From: Nitrososphaerota archaeon
GTDB taxonomy: Archaea; Thermoproteota; Nitrososphaeria; Nitrososphaerales; JACQRY01
Assembly: GCA_016184315.1 (NCBI GenBank)
Contig: JACPCU010000009.1
Span: 77,330 to 126,541, forward strand
Length of the DNA stretch: 49,212 bases
Direction: 5' to 3'
The notes under the pieces were generated by a model, which saw only the letters and a list, made by a program, of their open reading frames with translations, made no database searches and was not told the origin of the DNA. Shown here piece by piece: positions 26,072 to 35,754 of this stretch. The translations under genes and the position numbers were made by a program. The first letter of the stretch is position 1. Each line of letters starts with the position of its first letter.

Positions 26072-27052
26072 CTACGCTGTGCGAATCGGCTTTGCAGGGA
26101 GAAACCGCAACAATTCTTTCGGTTCAAGGAACCGCAGCATACTCGTATCGGATCTTCTGTTTACCGCCTGTGCTAGGGCTTCGTTGACAGGAGTAGGCAC
26201 ACCATGTTTCCTGCCCAACATTACTATTCCCCCGTTCAAGTAATCTATCTCAGTCTCCTTTCCCCGTTGCAGGTCTTGAAGCATAGAGGATTTGTTTCTT
26301 GCAGTTTCCTTCGCAGCAACGAAAACATCGTAGAACGCGTCTTGATCTGGCAGCTTGACGCCGACCGTCTGAGCCACTCTTGCAGCCTCTGAAACAGCCT
26401 CCTTCATCACAAGCATAACCTCTTCAAAACGGAGGAGATCGCCGTTTCTCACTCCTGTTAGGGCTGAGACAGGATTAATAGCGATGTTGACCAGAAGCTT
26501 CCTCCACACCGCCACATCGATCCTGCTCGTTACCTCGGTGGGAATTGAAGCGCTGTTGAAGACCTTCTTCACGTCTTCTAGGCTAGCGAGAATGTCTCGA
26601 TTCCAGCTGCCTATCACGGTAAGCCCTGCTGCTGCATGGTAGACGCTGCCTATGTCTAGGAGAGTCGATGCCTGAATGGTGACGCCCTGAGCAATATTTC
26701 TAGGTGGAATGTATTCGGCAAGGGTTTCCACGTTTCCCAAACCGTTCTGTAATGTAAGAACGATAGTGTCTGGCTTACGGATAGTTGCTGCGGTGCGGGC
26801 TGCTGAATCAGTATCATAGGCTTTGACAGCAATCAAGATCAGGTCTGGCAAGTGTTCAGCTTTCGGCTCAGATAATGCGTTGACACATACGGTCCTGATT
26901 CCTGAGCTGTTCGTGATCTTGACTCCTCGTTTCCTGATGACCCTTGCCTGCTCAGGGGTATGCGAAATCAGAGTTACGTCTTCTTTTGCCTCTGTCAGTA
27001 GGCCTGCAAACAGGCATCCCAATGCTCCTGCTCCTATGATGCTGATCTTCAT
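26072..27052 (-). CDS. panE: Ketopantoate reductase
   Basis: NAD(P)H-dependent reduction of 2-ketopantoate to pantoate in CoA synthesis. 326 residues, with Rossmann loop GAGALGCLFAG at 7-17, the mid-part TLQNGLGNVETL, and the catalytic-region AVWRKLLVNIAINPVSALTG. The last gene of a four-gene CoA operon, 9 bases after panB. Confidence 0.93.
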   Translation of the reverse strand: MKISIIGAGALGCLFAGLLTEAKEDVTLISHTPEQARVIRKRGVKITNSSGIRTVCVNALSEPKAEHLPDLILIAVKAYDTDSAARTAATIRKPDTIVLTLQNGLGNVETLAEYIPPRNIAQGVTIQASTLLDIGSVYHAAAGLTVIGSWNRDILASLEDVKKVFNSASIPTEVTSRIDVAVWRKLLVNIAINPVSALTGVRNGDLLRFEEVMLVMKEAVSEAARVAQTVGVKLPDQDAFYDVFVAAKETARNKSSMLQDLQRGKETEIDYLNGGIVMLGRKHGVPTPVNEALAQAVNRRSDTSMLRFLEPKELLRFLPAKPIRTA

Positions 27053-27061
27053 CCTTCTTCT

Positions 27062-27925
27062 TCACCTCATCTTTTTCTTCAAGGCTTGGAGTCTCGCAGC
27101 TTCTTCTTTCTCCATGTGGTAGGAATATTCCTCGGCTGGGAAGGAGCCTGTCAGCACATCGTTCCTGTACGACGATATAGCATCTATGACGATCTTCGAG
27201 AGATCTGCGTATCGTTTCACAAACCTGGGCATGATCTTACTTTGCAATCCTAAGAGATCATGGTAGACTAGGACTTGGCCGTCGCAAGCCAAGCCTGCTC
27301 CAATTCCGATAGTTGGAATCCTGACGTTTTCAGTTACAAGCTGAGCTGCCTCACTTGTCATGGATTCAAGCACCATGGAGAAGGCTCCCGCCCGCTCAAC
27401 GGCCTTCGCATCGTCAAGGATCTTAGAAGCTTCATCTGCAGTCCTTCCTCGAACCTTGTAGCTGCTCCACAGAGCAGCCGTCTGAGGCATCAGGCCTATG
27501 TGGCCCATGACGGGTATGCCAGCTCTGCAAATAGCTCTGATGGTGGACTCATACTCTTCTCCACCCTCTAGCTTGATAGCATCAACGCCGCCTTCCTTGA
27601 CGAATCGGCCAGCGTTTCTAACTGCTTCTTCTATGCTGACTTGGTATGAGAGGAAGGGCATGTCTCCTACGAGAAGAGGTTTCTTGGCGCCTCTGCTGAC
27701 CGCTTTGCACAGCATCATGATTTCATCCAGCGATACATGCGTAGTGGACTCATATCCGAGCATCACCATGCCTCCTGAGTCTCCGACTAGAACAATGTCT
27801 ACTCCAGCCTTCTCAGCGAGCTCGGCGCTGGGATAATCGTAGGCAGTGACCATCACGATCTTCTCTGAACCTTTTTTCCTCAAAATATCGTGCGGAGTAA
27901 CCTTCTTCGAGACTGTTTCTACCAA
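27062..27925 (-). CDS. panB: 3-methyl-2-oxobutanoate hydroxymethyltransferase
   Basis: Makes ketopantoate from ketoisovalerate and methylene-tetrahydropterin. 287 residues: KIVMVTAYDYPSAELAEKAGVD, VGDSGGMVMLGYEST (metal/substrate Asp), VGDMPFLSYQ, KLEGG, GHIGLMPQ, and IGIGAGLACDGQVLVYHDLLGL. It abuts the phosphopantothenate synthetase gene with no gap and is followed by panE. Confidence 0.94.
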   Translation of the reverse strand: MVETVSKKVTPHDILRKKGSEKIVMVTAYDYPSAELAEKAGVDIVLVGDSGGMVMLGYESTTHVSLDEIMMLCKAVSRGAKKPLLVGDMPFLSYQVSIEEAVRNAGRFVKEGGVDAIKLEGGEEYESTIRAICRAGIPVMGHIGLMPQTAALWSSYKVRGRTADEASKILDDAKAVERAGAFSMVLESMTSEAAQLVTENVRIPTIGIGAGLACDGQVLVYHDLLGLQSKIMPRFVKRYADLSKIVIDAISSYRNDVLTGSFPAEEYSYHMEKEEAARLQALKKKMR

Positions 27926-28732
27926 CTAGTCCGCCTCACCAATATGCTTGGGTAAACTAGCTTCTCCGATGCGCAGCTGCTCCAATCGGTGAGCTATGAA
28001 CCGTATACACTCCTCCAGATTCTTCTTGTTGTCAAAGCTGTTGATGATGTCTCCAGCCTTCTCTCTGGACATCTGCTTAATGTTCTTGACTTCCTCAATG
28101 AGCTTAGGCATAACCTTCACAACATTGCCCACAATAGATATGGAGGCAAACACCGACGTCCTAGAAAGAGGATTGAGATCTATGGCTACAACCTTCTTCC
28201 CAATTCGCCTCAACGCCTCAGTCCTATCTCCGTCCTCAAGAGGAACTAAGACCAAGTCAGCGGAGAAGATCCCTCTCGGATCTACGCGCCTACGTTCGCT
28301 GCCCAGCTCCGCTATACGTTCAGAAGCATCTCTGCCCACCCCTAGAACCTTTCTTACGCCAGCTTTCTCAAGAACCCTCTTGGTGGCTAGTTCCCTTTCT
28401 GAAGAACGGTAGAACAGGTTTACCTCCACATCCATACTGGCGTTACTGCTCAACTCAGCGACTTCCCTTGCAGCCAAGGCGGCCAAGTTGCCGTTGACCG
28501 AGATCACAGGATGCTTAGCCAGGACAATCGATGCAGCTGCAGCCTTTATCGCCAATAATGCTGGTGGAATCAAAGTTTCCCCGAGCAGATAGTCAAACGC
28601 TTCACCTCTGCCATGAGCAATCAAACCCGCAACGGCCACCACGCCGCTTTCATACTGCTCTACGAGTAGCTCTCTAAGCCTAAGGGACTCGTAGCGAGGA
28701 TGAGTAACAGGAACGACCAACCGTTTCTTCAA
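27926..28732 (-). CDS. 4-phosphopantoate--beta-alanine ligase (archaeal PPS)
   Basis: Archaea-specific enzyme joining 4-phosphopantoate and beta-alanine, replacing bacterial PanC after the kinase step. The 268-residue protein (COG1701-like) has VTHPRYESLRLRELLVE near the N-terminus, GLIAHGRGEAFDYLLGE, HPVISVNGNLAALAA and VAIDLNPLSRTS. It overlaps the pantoate kinase gene by 4 bases. Together with PoK, PanB and PanE it gives the whole archaeal route to 4'-phosphopantothenate. Confidence 0.9.
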   Translation of the reverse strand: MKKRLVVPVTHPRYESLRLRELLVEQYESGVVAVAGLIAHGRGEAFDYLLGETLIPPALLAIKAAAASIVLAKHPVISVNGNLAALAAREVAELSSNASMDVEVNLFYRSSERELATKRVLEKAGVRKVLGVGRDASERIAELGSERRRVDPRGIFSADLVLVPLEDGDRTEALRRIGKKVVAIDLNPLSRTSVFASISIVGNVVKVMPKLIEEVKNIKQMSREKAGDIINSFDNKKNLEECIRFIAHRLEQLRIGEASLPKHIGEAD

Positions 28733-29634
28733 ATCAGCCTAGCCCCTCTGTCTTCGACGTCTGCAACCATAATCTGGCCCTCGCTCGAAGCGTGCCTGCG
28801 GTAAATCGAAACCAGCTCGGAGGCCTCCTCCTGTTTGGCAAGTGTAAACACGGTTTTTCCAATCATGGCCATGCTACAAGTGAAACCAGATTGATCAGCC
28901 TCGCTGAGAACCTTCTTCAAAGTAAGCGGAATGAGCCCAGAAGCTTCAGCAAACTGCCTAGACAACTTCAGGAATAAGTCAATCGATGGAGTCAGAGCGA
29001 AACGATCGACCAGCCTACTACCCTCTTTCGCCAGCCTACTCCTCACATTGACATCCCTTAGAACTTGTCGAGTAGAGAGACCACCATGACACAAAGCTAT
29101 TGAGACGTACCCCTTACAATCATCAATGCGCCTGATCTCACCGATTCCAGGTGCTCCTGTGCGAGTCCTGACTTCAAAACCGCCAACATATCCCCCTGAC
29201 ACGCCTCCCAAACCAGTGCCGCAGAGAACTTCAGCGCAATGAGCGATCTGAGATGCTTCCTGACTTGGGAGCCTTAGACCCAGAGCCTCGTTAAGAGCTA
29301 AGGCAAGACTCAAAGCGGCTGCTGCACTGGAACCGAATCCAGCTCCCACAGGCACATCGACCCTATGCTCTACGGTTAGTTCATAGTTTTCTTGGGTCCT
29401 AGCGAGAAATTGGTTCACCACTTCTTGTGATACTGGAGCGCGATTTTCCTTCTTTCCATTTATCTTGACGGTAACTCGATTCTCCTTTGAGGGCTCGGCG
29501 TTCACCTTGGTGGTTACACCTCTAGTAATAGAGTATCCTGCGCCTTTCGAGCCGCTGTATAGAGGGTGGCCACTAGCGTAATGAGGTGAGAAGAACCCTG
29601 TTATGTGGCCAGGTGAGAAGGCCGACGCCTCCAT
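28729..29634 (-). CDS. Pantoate kinase (GHMP family)
   Basis: Archaea-specific kinase phosphorylating pantoate before beta-alanine addition. 301 residues (COG1829-like) with N-terminal FSPGHITGFFSPHYA, the GHMP ATP loop VPVGAGFGSSAAAALSLALA near 100-120, and GTGLGGVSGGYVGGFEVR. First gene of the CoA operon. Its start faces a PhoU-like gene across a short, palindrome-bearing gap. Confidence 0.9.
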   Translation of the reverse strand: MEASAFSPGHITGFFSPHYASGHPLYSGSKGAGYSITRGVTTKVNAEPSKENRVTVKINGKKENRAPVSQEVVNQFLARTQENYELTVEHRVDVPVGAGFGSSAAAALSLALALNEALGLRLPSQEASQIAHCAEVLCGTGLGGVSGGYVGGFEVRTRTGAPGIGEIRRIDDCKGYVSIALCHGGLSTRQVLRDVNVRSRLAKEGSRLVDRFALTPSIDLFLKLSRQFAEASGLIPLTLKKVLSEADQSGFTCSMAMIGKTVFTLAKQEEASELVSIYRRHASSEGQIMVADVEDRGARLI

Positions 29635-29644
29635 CTGGAATCTA

Positions 29645-29692
29645 ATGAACCGTAACGTTCATATTAAAATGCCCTCTATATTCTATATAGAA
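29645..29692. promoter_or_regulatory. Palindromes in the CoA operon / PhoU-like divergent promoter
   Basis: The 77-base gap between pantoate kinase (leftward) and the PhoU-like gene (rightward) carries ATGAAC-CGTAAC-GTTCAT (29645-29662, 6-bp arms) and a perfect 12-base palindrome TTCTATATAGAA (29681-29692) whose centre could be a TATA box read either way. The first is a candidate operator; no factor is known. Confidence 0.45.
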
Positions 29693-29711
29693 CTATAAAG
29701 AGGTCTGCAAG

Positions 29712-30710
29712 ATGGAAACACGAAGGCTTCAAGAAATGGGAGGCGGCACGGCCCTAGTCTCCCTACCCAAGAAATGGGTGACTCTTAACCACCTGAAGAA
29801 GGGCAGCGTCGTCACCATGGAAGTGTTGCCCAACAACTACCTAATCTTATATCCCTACAAGCAGGAAGCCAGCGAAGTCAAACAGATAGAGATCCAATAC
29901 CCACCTGAATACATCAAGCTCCTCATCAACAAGGTCACCGGAGCATACCTCACAGGTTACCACCTCATCAGGATCCAAGGAAAAAGCAGAATCACGCTTG
30001 ACGACCGAGGCCAAATCAAGAAGGCCGTGAGAAACCTAGTCGGCCTAGAGATCGTTGAAGAAGACGCGTCATCAATAACTGCCCAATTCCTCTTAGAGCC
30101 CACCACTCTTACACCTGAAAAGATCTTCCGGAGAATGCACCTAATCGCCCGAGGAATGGTCAGAGATGCTATAGATGCACTAGTAGAGAAAGACAAGACC
30201 CTAGCTAAAGCGGTGGCCGAAAGAGACGAGGAAGTAGACAGACTCTACTTCCTCATGGTCAGACTCCTGAGAAGCGCAGCTCAAGACCTCCAATTATCCT
30301 CAAAATACGGGTTAACCGCCGTGGACTGTCTGGACTACAGAGTCGCATCCAATGTCCTGGAATCCGTAGGCGACTCAGCAGTTACCATAGCGAACAACAT
30401 CGACAGGCTTCCCACATCTCTATCCCAGAAAATAGGCGAAACCCTGAAACGCGTAGCAACAAGCTTGGAAGAAATGCAGGAAACCGCGGTGAAAGCTTTC
30501 TTAACCAAGAATGCAGACGAAGGGAGGCTCGTAGTAAACCGCTACCTAGAAGTCACAGAAATCGTCGAAGGTCTAACAAGGGAAGCCCTCGACCTCCCCA
30601 GCACTCTAGGTGCATCCATGCTCGTCATAGCATCTGCAACAGGAAAAATATCTCAGTGTAACATCGACATAGCAGACCTAGCAACCACCATGTACCCAAT
30701 GATCAGCTAA
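29712..30710 (+). CDS. Phosphate-uptake regulator PhoU-like, with AbrB N-domain
   Basis: 332 residues. The first 45 residues form a SpoVT/AbrB-type DNA-binding fold (RLQEMGGGTALVSLPKKWV, GSVVTMEVLPNNYLILYP). The remainder, from about 130, is the helical PhoU repeat (LIARGMVRDAIDALVEKD, ERDEEVDRLYFLMVRLLRSA, DYRVASNVLESVGDSAVTIANNI). This AbrB-PhoU fusion is common in archaea and is assumed to regulate phosphate transport. No pst genes are in this window, so its target lies elsewhere. Confidence 0.85.
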   Translation: METRRLQEMGGGTALVSLPKKWVTLNHLKKGSVVTMEVLPNNYLILYPYKQEASEVKQIEIQYPPEYIKLLINKVTGAYLTGYHLIRIQGKSRITLDDRGQIKKAVRNLVGLEIVEEDASSITAQFLLEPTTLTPEKIFRRMHLIARGMVRDAIDALVEKDKTLAKAVAERDEEVDRLYFLMVRLLRSAAQDLQLSSKYGLTAVDCLDYRVASNVLESVGDSAVTIANNIDRLPTSLSQKIGETLKRVATSLEEMQETAVKAFLTKNADEGRLVVNRYLEVTEIVEGLTREALDLPSTLGASMLVIASATGKISQCNIDIADLATTMYPMIS

Positions 30711-31164
30711 ACCTAAGCTAGATAGACCGGCAGATCACTCTTGAACTAGAGAATGATGATTAGATCCCACATGGTTCGGGCAAGGATCTTGTTTCCACCC
30801 ACTTGGCTCTTTGCGCCTGTAAGTTGGCCAGGCGTGGGCGTAGAAGTTTCAGGAGGAGCCTAGCCTACAGTAGGCAAGTCAGGTGGAACTGAGAGCGAGC
30901 TCGGAGCCGCCGGTTCTTTGTTGTACTCGAACCACGCAGTGGCCAGAAGCGCGGGGAAGCCCAACGCTCAGAATAGGTTTGAGGATTCTGGGTACGCCTC
31001 GGCTGCCGCCTTGTTCTTCGGCCTAACACTAGCGCAATGGTTAGCCGTGGTTTGAGATAAATCTTCCACGACTTACATAAAGCGCCTTTAAACAAGCGAC
31101 CACACCGCACAGCTTATCTCCTAATACCCGAAATGGATCCACGATTCAAGGCGGCACATAACCC
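30711..31164. other. Intergenic region with several potential hairpins
   Basis: About 450 bases without a credible ORF. Potential RNA stems on the plus strand include CGCCTG..CAGGCG (about 30815-30835), GCCTA..TAGGC (about 30858-30875), and GGC(C)TAAC..GTTAGCC (about 31020-31047). This density of stems would fit a structured RNA, but I could not match it to SRP RNA or RNase P RNA. The ligase promoter lies at the right end. Confidence 0.35.
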
Positions 31165-32955
31165 TTGCAATATCAAACGGTAGCGAAAGCCTACGAAGAA
31201 ATGGGCAAAACAACAAAACGACTAGAGCTCACCTATCTCCTAGTGCAACTATTCAAACAGACGCCTCCACATCTAATAGACAAAGTAGTTTACTTCACCC
31301 AAGGCAAACTCTACCCTGACTACACAGGAATAGAAATCGGAGTAGCAGACAAACTCGCCATCCGAGCAATAGCCATGGCATCAGGCACACCCGAAACCAA
31401 AATCGAGAAAGCATACCAGAAGACAGGAGACGTAGGAGAAGCAGCCCAAGAAGCCCTCAGCAATAAAACCCAGACAACCCTCTTCACCCAATCACTCACC
31501 GTCCAAACGGTCTACGACACCTTCGACAAAGTAGCCAAAACAACCGGACAAGGCTCACTAGACTTCAAAATCAGAAGCTTCGCAAGCCTACTCAACAACG
31601 CAACGCCCCTAGAAGCCAAATACATCCTCCGTACAGCAACAGGGACACTCCGCCTGGGCATAGCAGACTACACCGTCCTAGACGCCTTGGCAGAAGCCTT
31701 CGCAGGAGGAAAAGAAAACAGACCCTTACTGGAAAGAGCATACAACCAGTCCAGCGACCTTGGAGCGGTAGCAAAAGCAGTCCAAGAAGGAGGACTAGAC
31801 GCCGTCAAGAACTTCAAGATCACAGTAGGCAGACCCATAAGACCTATGCTCGCCGAGAGACTAGAAACTTCAGCAGAAATCTTGGAGAAGATGGGCGACA
31901 AATGCGCGGTGGAATACAAGCTCGACGGGGAACGCCTACAAATCCACAAAAAGAACAAAACTGTAACGCTCTTCTCACGTAGACTCGAAAACATCACCAG
32001 CCACTACCCCGACGTTCGCGAACAATGCATCAACACCCTAAAGGCTCAAGACATGATCGCCGAAGCAGAAGCAGTAGCCATCAACCTAGACACAGGAGAA
32101 TACCTGCCCTTCCAAGAACTGATGCACCGGAGAAGAAAATACGGGATCAGTGAAGCAGTAAAGCAGTATCCTGTCGCAATAAACTTTTTCGACGTACTCT
32201 ACGTAGACGGCGAAGACCTGACCTCCGAACCCTACCGCAAAAGGAGACAAATACTGCAGAAGATTGTAGCTGAAGCGGAACGGGTCCGAATAGTCCCAGC
32301 GATAACCACCGGCAAACCAGAGAAGATCGACGAATACATGCAGGACGCCATCACAGAGGGCTGCGAAGGACTCGTAGCTAAAGAACTAGGCAGCCCCTAC
32401 AGAGCAGGAGCAAGAGAATTCTCATGGGTGAAACTGAAGAGAGAATACCGAAGCGAACTGATGGACACCGTCGACCTAGTGATCGTAGGAGGCTTCCACG
32501 GAAGAGGCAAACGAGCAGGAAGATTCGGAACATATCTCCTCGCAGCCTACGACAAAGACGCCGACATGTTCCGCACAGTCACCAAAGTGGGAACAGGCTT
32601 CTCAGACGAAGAATTAGAGAAATTCCCCAAACTCTTGGAACCTCACCGCATACAACATGTGCACGCCAGAGTAGACTCCAAGATGCAAGCAGACGTCTGG
32701 TTTGAGCCCAGAGTCGTAATCGAAGTGGCAGCATCAGAAATCACACTCAGCCCCATACACACAGGCGCCCTAGACTCCATCAGAAAAGGCGCAGGACTAG
32801 CCCTACGGTTCCCCAAATTCACAGGCCACATCAGAGACGATAAGGCTCCTGAAGACGCCACTACCACCAAAGAGATAGTCCGGATGTACCGGACACAACT
32901 TAAGAAGATCGAAGAACCTCTGGAAGCACACCGCGTGAAAGCTAAGAGCAGCTAA
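31165..32955 (+). CDS. lig: ATP-dependent DNA ligase
   Basis: Seals nicks during replication and repair. The 596-residue protein has an N-terminal DNA-binding domain (QYQTVAKAYEEMGKTTKRLEL), the adenylation domain with motif I lysine K252 in EYKLDGER, motif III FSRRLENITSHYPD, motif IV EGLVAKELGSPYRAG and motif V WVKLKREY, then an OB domain with DLVIVGGFHGRGKRAGRFG. I chose the TTG at 31165 because the protein's typical N-terminus begins there. Length matches archaeal ligases. Confidence 0.95.
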   Translation: MQYQTVAKAYEEMGKTTKRLELTYLLVQLFKQTPPHLIDKVVYFTQGKLYPDYTGIEIGVADKLAIRAIAMASGTPETKIEKAYQKTGDVGEAAQEALSNKTQTTLFTQSLTVQTVYDTFDKVAKTTGQGSLDFKIRSFASLLNNATPLEAKYILRTATGTLRLGIADYTVLDALAEAFAGGKENRPLLERAYNQSSDLGAVAKAVQEGGLDAVKNFKITVGRPIRPMLAERLETSAEILEKMGDKCAVEYKLDGERLQIHKKNKTVTLFSRRLENITSHYPDVREQCINTLKAQDMIAEAEAVAINLDTGEYLPFQELMHRRRKYGISEAVKQYPVAINFFDVLYVDGEDLTSEPYRKRRQILQKIVAEAERVRIVPAITTGKPEKIDEYMQDAITEGCEGLVAKELGSPYRAGAREFSWVKLKREYRSELMDTVDLVIVGGFHGRGKRAGRFGTYLLAAYDKDADMFRTVTKVGTGFSDEELEKFPKLLEPHRIQHVHARVDSKMQADVWFEPRVVIEVAASEITLSPIHTGALDSIRKGAGLALRFPKFTGHIRDDKAPEDATTTKEIVRMYRTQLKKIEEPLEAHRVKAKSS

Positions 32956-33156
32956 AAGAAGTTCTGATAACTCATTGGAGTATGCCTCATCCCTGATAAC
33001 TGCGAGACATTAAGGATCATTCAGTTCTGATAGGTCTCATCCCTGTTTATATAACCCCCCTAGACTACTCGCACACTGGCGCAATCCCCACCCCTACCGT
33101 TATGAGTCATAAATGAAAAGATTTTAATCTGAGCATGTAGATCTTGTTTATTCTAT

Positions 33157-33810
33157 ATGTTCAGCGGAGAGCCAGAGATACTCGCTAGAAGAAGAACTCT
33201 TTCAGTTCTACAAGACGAGGTACGGCGAGTACTCGACGCCGCCCGAGAGCTGCCTAACTGCTATGCAGCCATGGTGAAGGGTGATGCGGCCAAGACAAAG
33301 GAAGCCTTGAACAAAATCATGAAGGCTGAAGATGACGTTGAGAACCATAGACGAATGTTGACCAAAGAAGTAACAAACATCGGAACAATGATGATGAACC
33401 GAGAAGACCTTTTGAGAGCAGCTTTCGACGTGGAGGAAGTCTCCGGATACATCACAGGGATAGCGTTCAGGATTTCTCAGCTAAAAAACAAGGTTTTGAA
33501 GAAAGGCGAACTCCAAGACCTTGTCGCAAAACTGATCGACGTAGCTGTCGAAGCAGTTCAAAGGCTCAATGAAGTAGCTCGGGCAGTTGCGATCAACCCT
33601 ACAACTGCAGTTGAGTTGGCTGTTTCCGTGCAGAAAGTCGAAAGACAGATGGATGAGCTCTATAGGGGAACTGAGCTGCGCATCATGGAAGAAGTAGACT
33701 CTGTAAAAGATCTGATTCTCCTGAAGGACATAGCAGGTGCTCTAGAAGACATGACGGACAGATGCATGGCTGCCTCGGACTCAATGACTATACTAGGTAT
33801 CAGCCTCTGA
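33157..33810 (+). CDS. DUF47 / PhoU-related protein
   Basis: 217-residue, all-helical PhoU-like protein (DUF47). Repeated Asp/Glu-rich helices (MKAEDDVENHRRMLTKEV, FDVEEVSGYITGIAFRIS, LLKDIAGALEDMTDRCMAA) supply metal-binding EXXXD-type motifs. DUF47 proteins usually pair with PiT phosphate permeases as accessory regulators. None is here, though a second PhoU-type gene lies 2.4 kb upstream. Preceded by a TATA-like TTATTCTATA near 33147. Confidence 0.85.
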   Translation: MFSGEPEILARRRTLSVLQDEVRRVLDAARELPNCYAAMVKGDAAKTKEALNKIMKAEDDVENHRRMLTKEVTNIGTMMMNREDLLRAAFDVEEVSGYITGIAFRISQLKNKVLKKGELQDLVAKLIDVAVEAVQRLNEVARAVAINPTTAVELAVSVQKVERQMDELYRGTELRIMEEVDSVKDLILLKDIAGALEDMTDRCMAASDSMTILGISL

Positions 33811-33834
33811 GACTCGGACAGGTAGGACAATTCT

Positions 33835-34401
33835 TTGACGGACAACGTGAGACCGGTAAACGGAAAACTTGTTGAGAACAGGATCGTAGTCTGGAACATT
33901 GAAGACTCCAGAAGACTATACCAAGAAGGATTCTACGGCAAACCACTCGGAATCCCGAAACCCAAGGGCGCCGATTTCAATGCGCCTCTCATCCTCGATC
34001 TGATAGAAGGATACTACCTAGCCAAAGGCAAGAGACTCAAGATAGTCGACGCAGTAACCAGTCAACCAGTTAAGCTCGACAAGATCGAAGAGATCTGCAA
34101 AGAACAATACGTCGACTTCGAGGAAAAATTCCTAGTATACAAAGAGTGCAGAGACGCACACTACGTGGTAACACCGGGGATCAAGTTTGGATGCGACTTT
34201 GCTGTGTACGAACATGGTCCAGGACTGGATCATGCGCCTTTTCTGGTTCAAGTGGCTAAGCCAAGTGAAAAGGCGACTGCAACAGGCATAGTTCTTTCTG
34301 GCAGACTTGCGACGACGGTGCGGAAACAGTTTATTGTGGCAGTAGCAGATTCTGCGAAGAAGAAGGTAAGCTACTTGGCTTTCGACTGGTGGAGAGCTTA
34401 A
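33835..34401 (+). CDS. endA: tRNA-splicing endonuclease
   Basis: Cleaves introns from pre-tRNA at bulge-helix-bulge motifs. 188 residues, the homotetramer-type length. The catalytic triad fits Y125 (FAVYEHG), H133 (LDHAPFLV) and K164 (VRKQFIVAV). N-domain has the fold seen in DSRRLYQEGFYGKPLG. Starts at a TTG, 25 bases after the DUF47 gene. Confidence 0.92.
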   Translation: MTDNVRPVNGKLVENRIVVWNIEDSRRLYQEGFYGKPLGIPKPKGADFNAPLILDLIEGYYLAKGKRLKIVDAVTSQPVKLDKIEEICKEQYVDFEEKFLVYKECRDAHYVVTPGIKFGCDFAVYEHGPGLDHAPFLVQVAKPSEKATATGIVLSGRLATTVRKQFIVAVADSAKKKVSYLAFDWWRA

Positions 34402-34488
34402 CTCCGGTTAATTGTAGCTGTGACTTCTTTCTAAGCTGAGATCAACAGTTTATATCTAGACCATGCGGAGGCAGGCAAACTGACTTTT

Positions 34489-35754
34489 TTGAGGCTCAGT
34501 AATAACGCCTTTTACTATGGGTGGATAATAGTAGCCGTAGCTTTCACGGTGAGGACGGTTAGCTCTGGTGTAAGAGGCGCCTTCGGTGTCTTCCTTCTCC
34601 CGCTTCAACAGGAATTCCAGATAGATCGGGCTTCGATCTCTTTCGCCGCAGCTCTGGCGCTGCTTGTCATGGCTTGCTGTCAGCCCTTTGTTGGACGACT
34701 GGTTGACAAATTCGGCCCAAGACGACTATGGACTGCAGGAGCATTCCTTATCGCGACAAGCCAGTTCCTTCTATCCACGACTAGGAACCCATTTGAGCTT
34801 TATGTCTACATGGGCGTCATAGGTGGACTGGGAGTGGGGGTCACAGCCAGTGTCCCAGGCTCAGTGCTTGTGACAAACTGGTTTGTCAGGAGAAGAGGAC
34901 TCGCGCTAAGCTTGGCGTCCACAGGTTTGGGAACAGGGCTGCCCCTGATTGCATTACCCACGTCTCTAATCATCCTTCAAAGCGGATGGAGGATAGGATA
35001 CGTGTTCCTCGGAGTGTTGACACTAGTGATCCTCCTCCCGGTAACATTCCTGCTGGCGAGGGAACATCCTCCTCAGGAAGGCAACGAAGAAATTAAGCCA
35101 CTTACAGGAAAAAAAGACGCAGTTTCAGAAGACCGCGCGACACCCATCAAAACCATCTTCAACACCCGGCCATTTTGGTTACTTTTCAGCGCCTATGCCG
35201 TCTGCGGCTTCACAGTTTCACTGATGGACGTTCACCTTGTCCCAATAGCTGTGGGGGCGGGCATATCTCAGATCGTGGCGGCGGGAGCCCTAGGGACACT
35301 GGGCTTATTCATGTCTGTCGGCCTCGTAGTTGCAGGGTTCTTGGCAGACCGCGTTGGGAACAGGAGGCTGCTCATAATGTCTTACGGTGTACGGGGGTTA
35401 GCCCTCTTGGGTTTGCTCTTTCCCATTGACACGTTTTCACTCTACGTTATTGTTGCTATCTTTGGTTTTGTTGAGCTGGCAACTGTGCCCCCTACTGCAA
35501 TCCTGTGCCGCCAGTTTTACGGTGCCCGTTCCATGGGTCTCACCTATGGCCTAGTTTACCTCGGCCACCAGCTTGGCAGCAGCATATCAACATACGCAGG
35601 AGGCTGGGTATATGATAAAACAGGGAGCTACATGCCGATCATCATCGCAGCAGCACTTCTAGGCTTCTTTGCCGCTACCATGAGTTACATCATAGACGAA
35701 AAGAAGAGAATAGTCCACAAAGCGCCGGGAATCAAGGCGGGCGCATCGCCCTAA
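34489..35754 (+). CDS. MFS transporter (monocarboxylate/oxalate-formate type)
   Basis: 421 residues, about 12 hydrophobic segments. The MFS loop signature appears as GRLVDKFGPRRLW near 76-88 and again as ADRVGNRRL near the middle. N-terminal YGWIIVAVAFTVRTVSSGVRGAFGV resembles the OFA/monocarboxylate subgroup. Substrate unknown. Starts at TTG; its stop overlaps that of the convergent radical SAM gene by 4 bases. Confidence 0.85.
   Translation: MRLSNNAFYYGWIIVAVAFTVRTVSSGVRGAFGVFLLPLQQEFQIDRASISFAAALALLVMACCQPFVGRLVDKFGPRRLWTAGAFLIATSQFLLSTTRNPFELYVYMGVIGGLGVGVTASVPGSVLVTNWFVRRRGLALSLASTGLGTGLPLIALPTSLIILQSGWRIGYVFLGVLTLVILLPVTFLLAREHPPQEGNEEIKPLTGKKDAVSEDRATPIKTIFNTRPFWLLFSAYAVCGFTVSLMDVHLVPIAVGAGISQIVAAGALGTLGLFMSVGLVVAGFLADRVGNRRLLIMSYGVRGLALLGLLFPIDTFSLYVIVAIFGFVELATVPPTAILCRQFYGARSMGLTYGLVYLGHQLGSSISTYAGGWVYDKTGSYMPIIIAAALLGFFAATMSYIIDEKKRIVHKAPGIKAGASP

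Noticed and set aside
30840-31000. SRP RNA or RNase P RNA in the stem-rich gap
   Set aside because: I could not find the conserved SRP helix 8 loop or the RNase P core elements in the right order.
32956-33100. CRISPR-like repeats (GTTCTGATA and CTCATCCCTG repeated)
   Set aside because: Only two imperfect copies with unequal spacing and no spacer structure.
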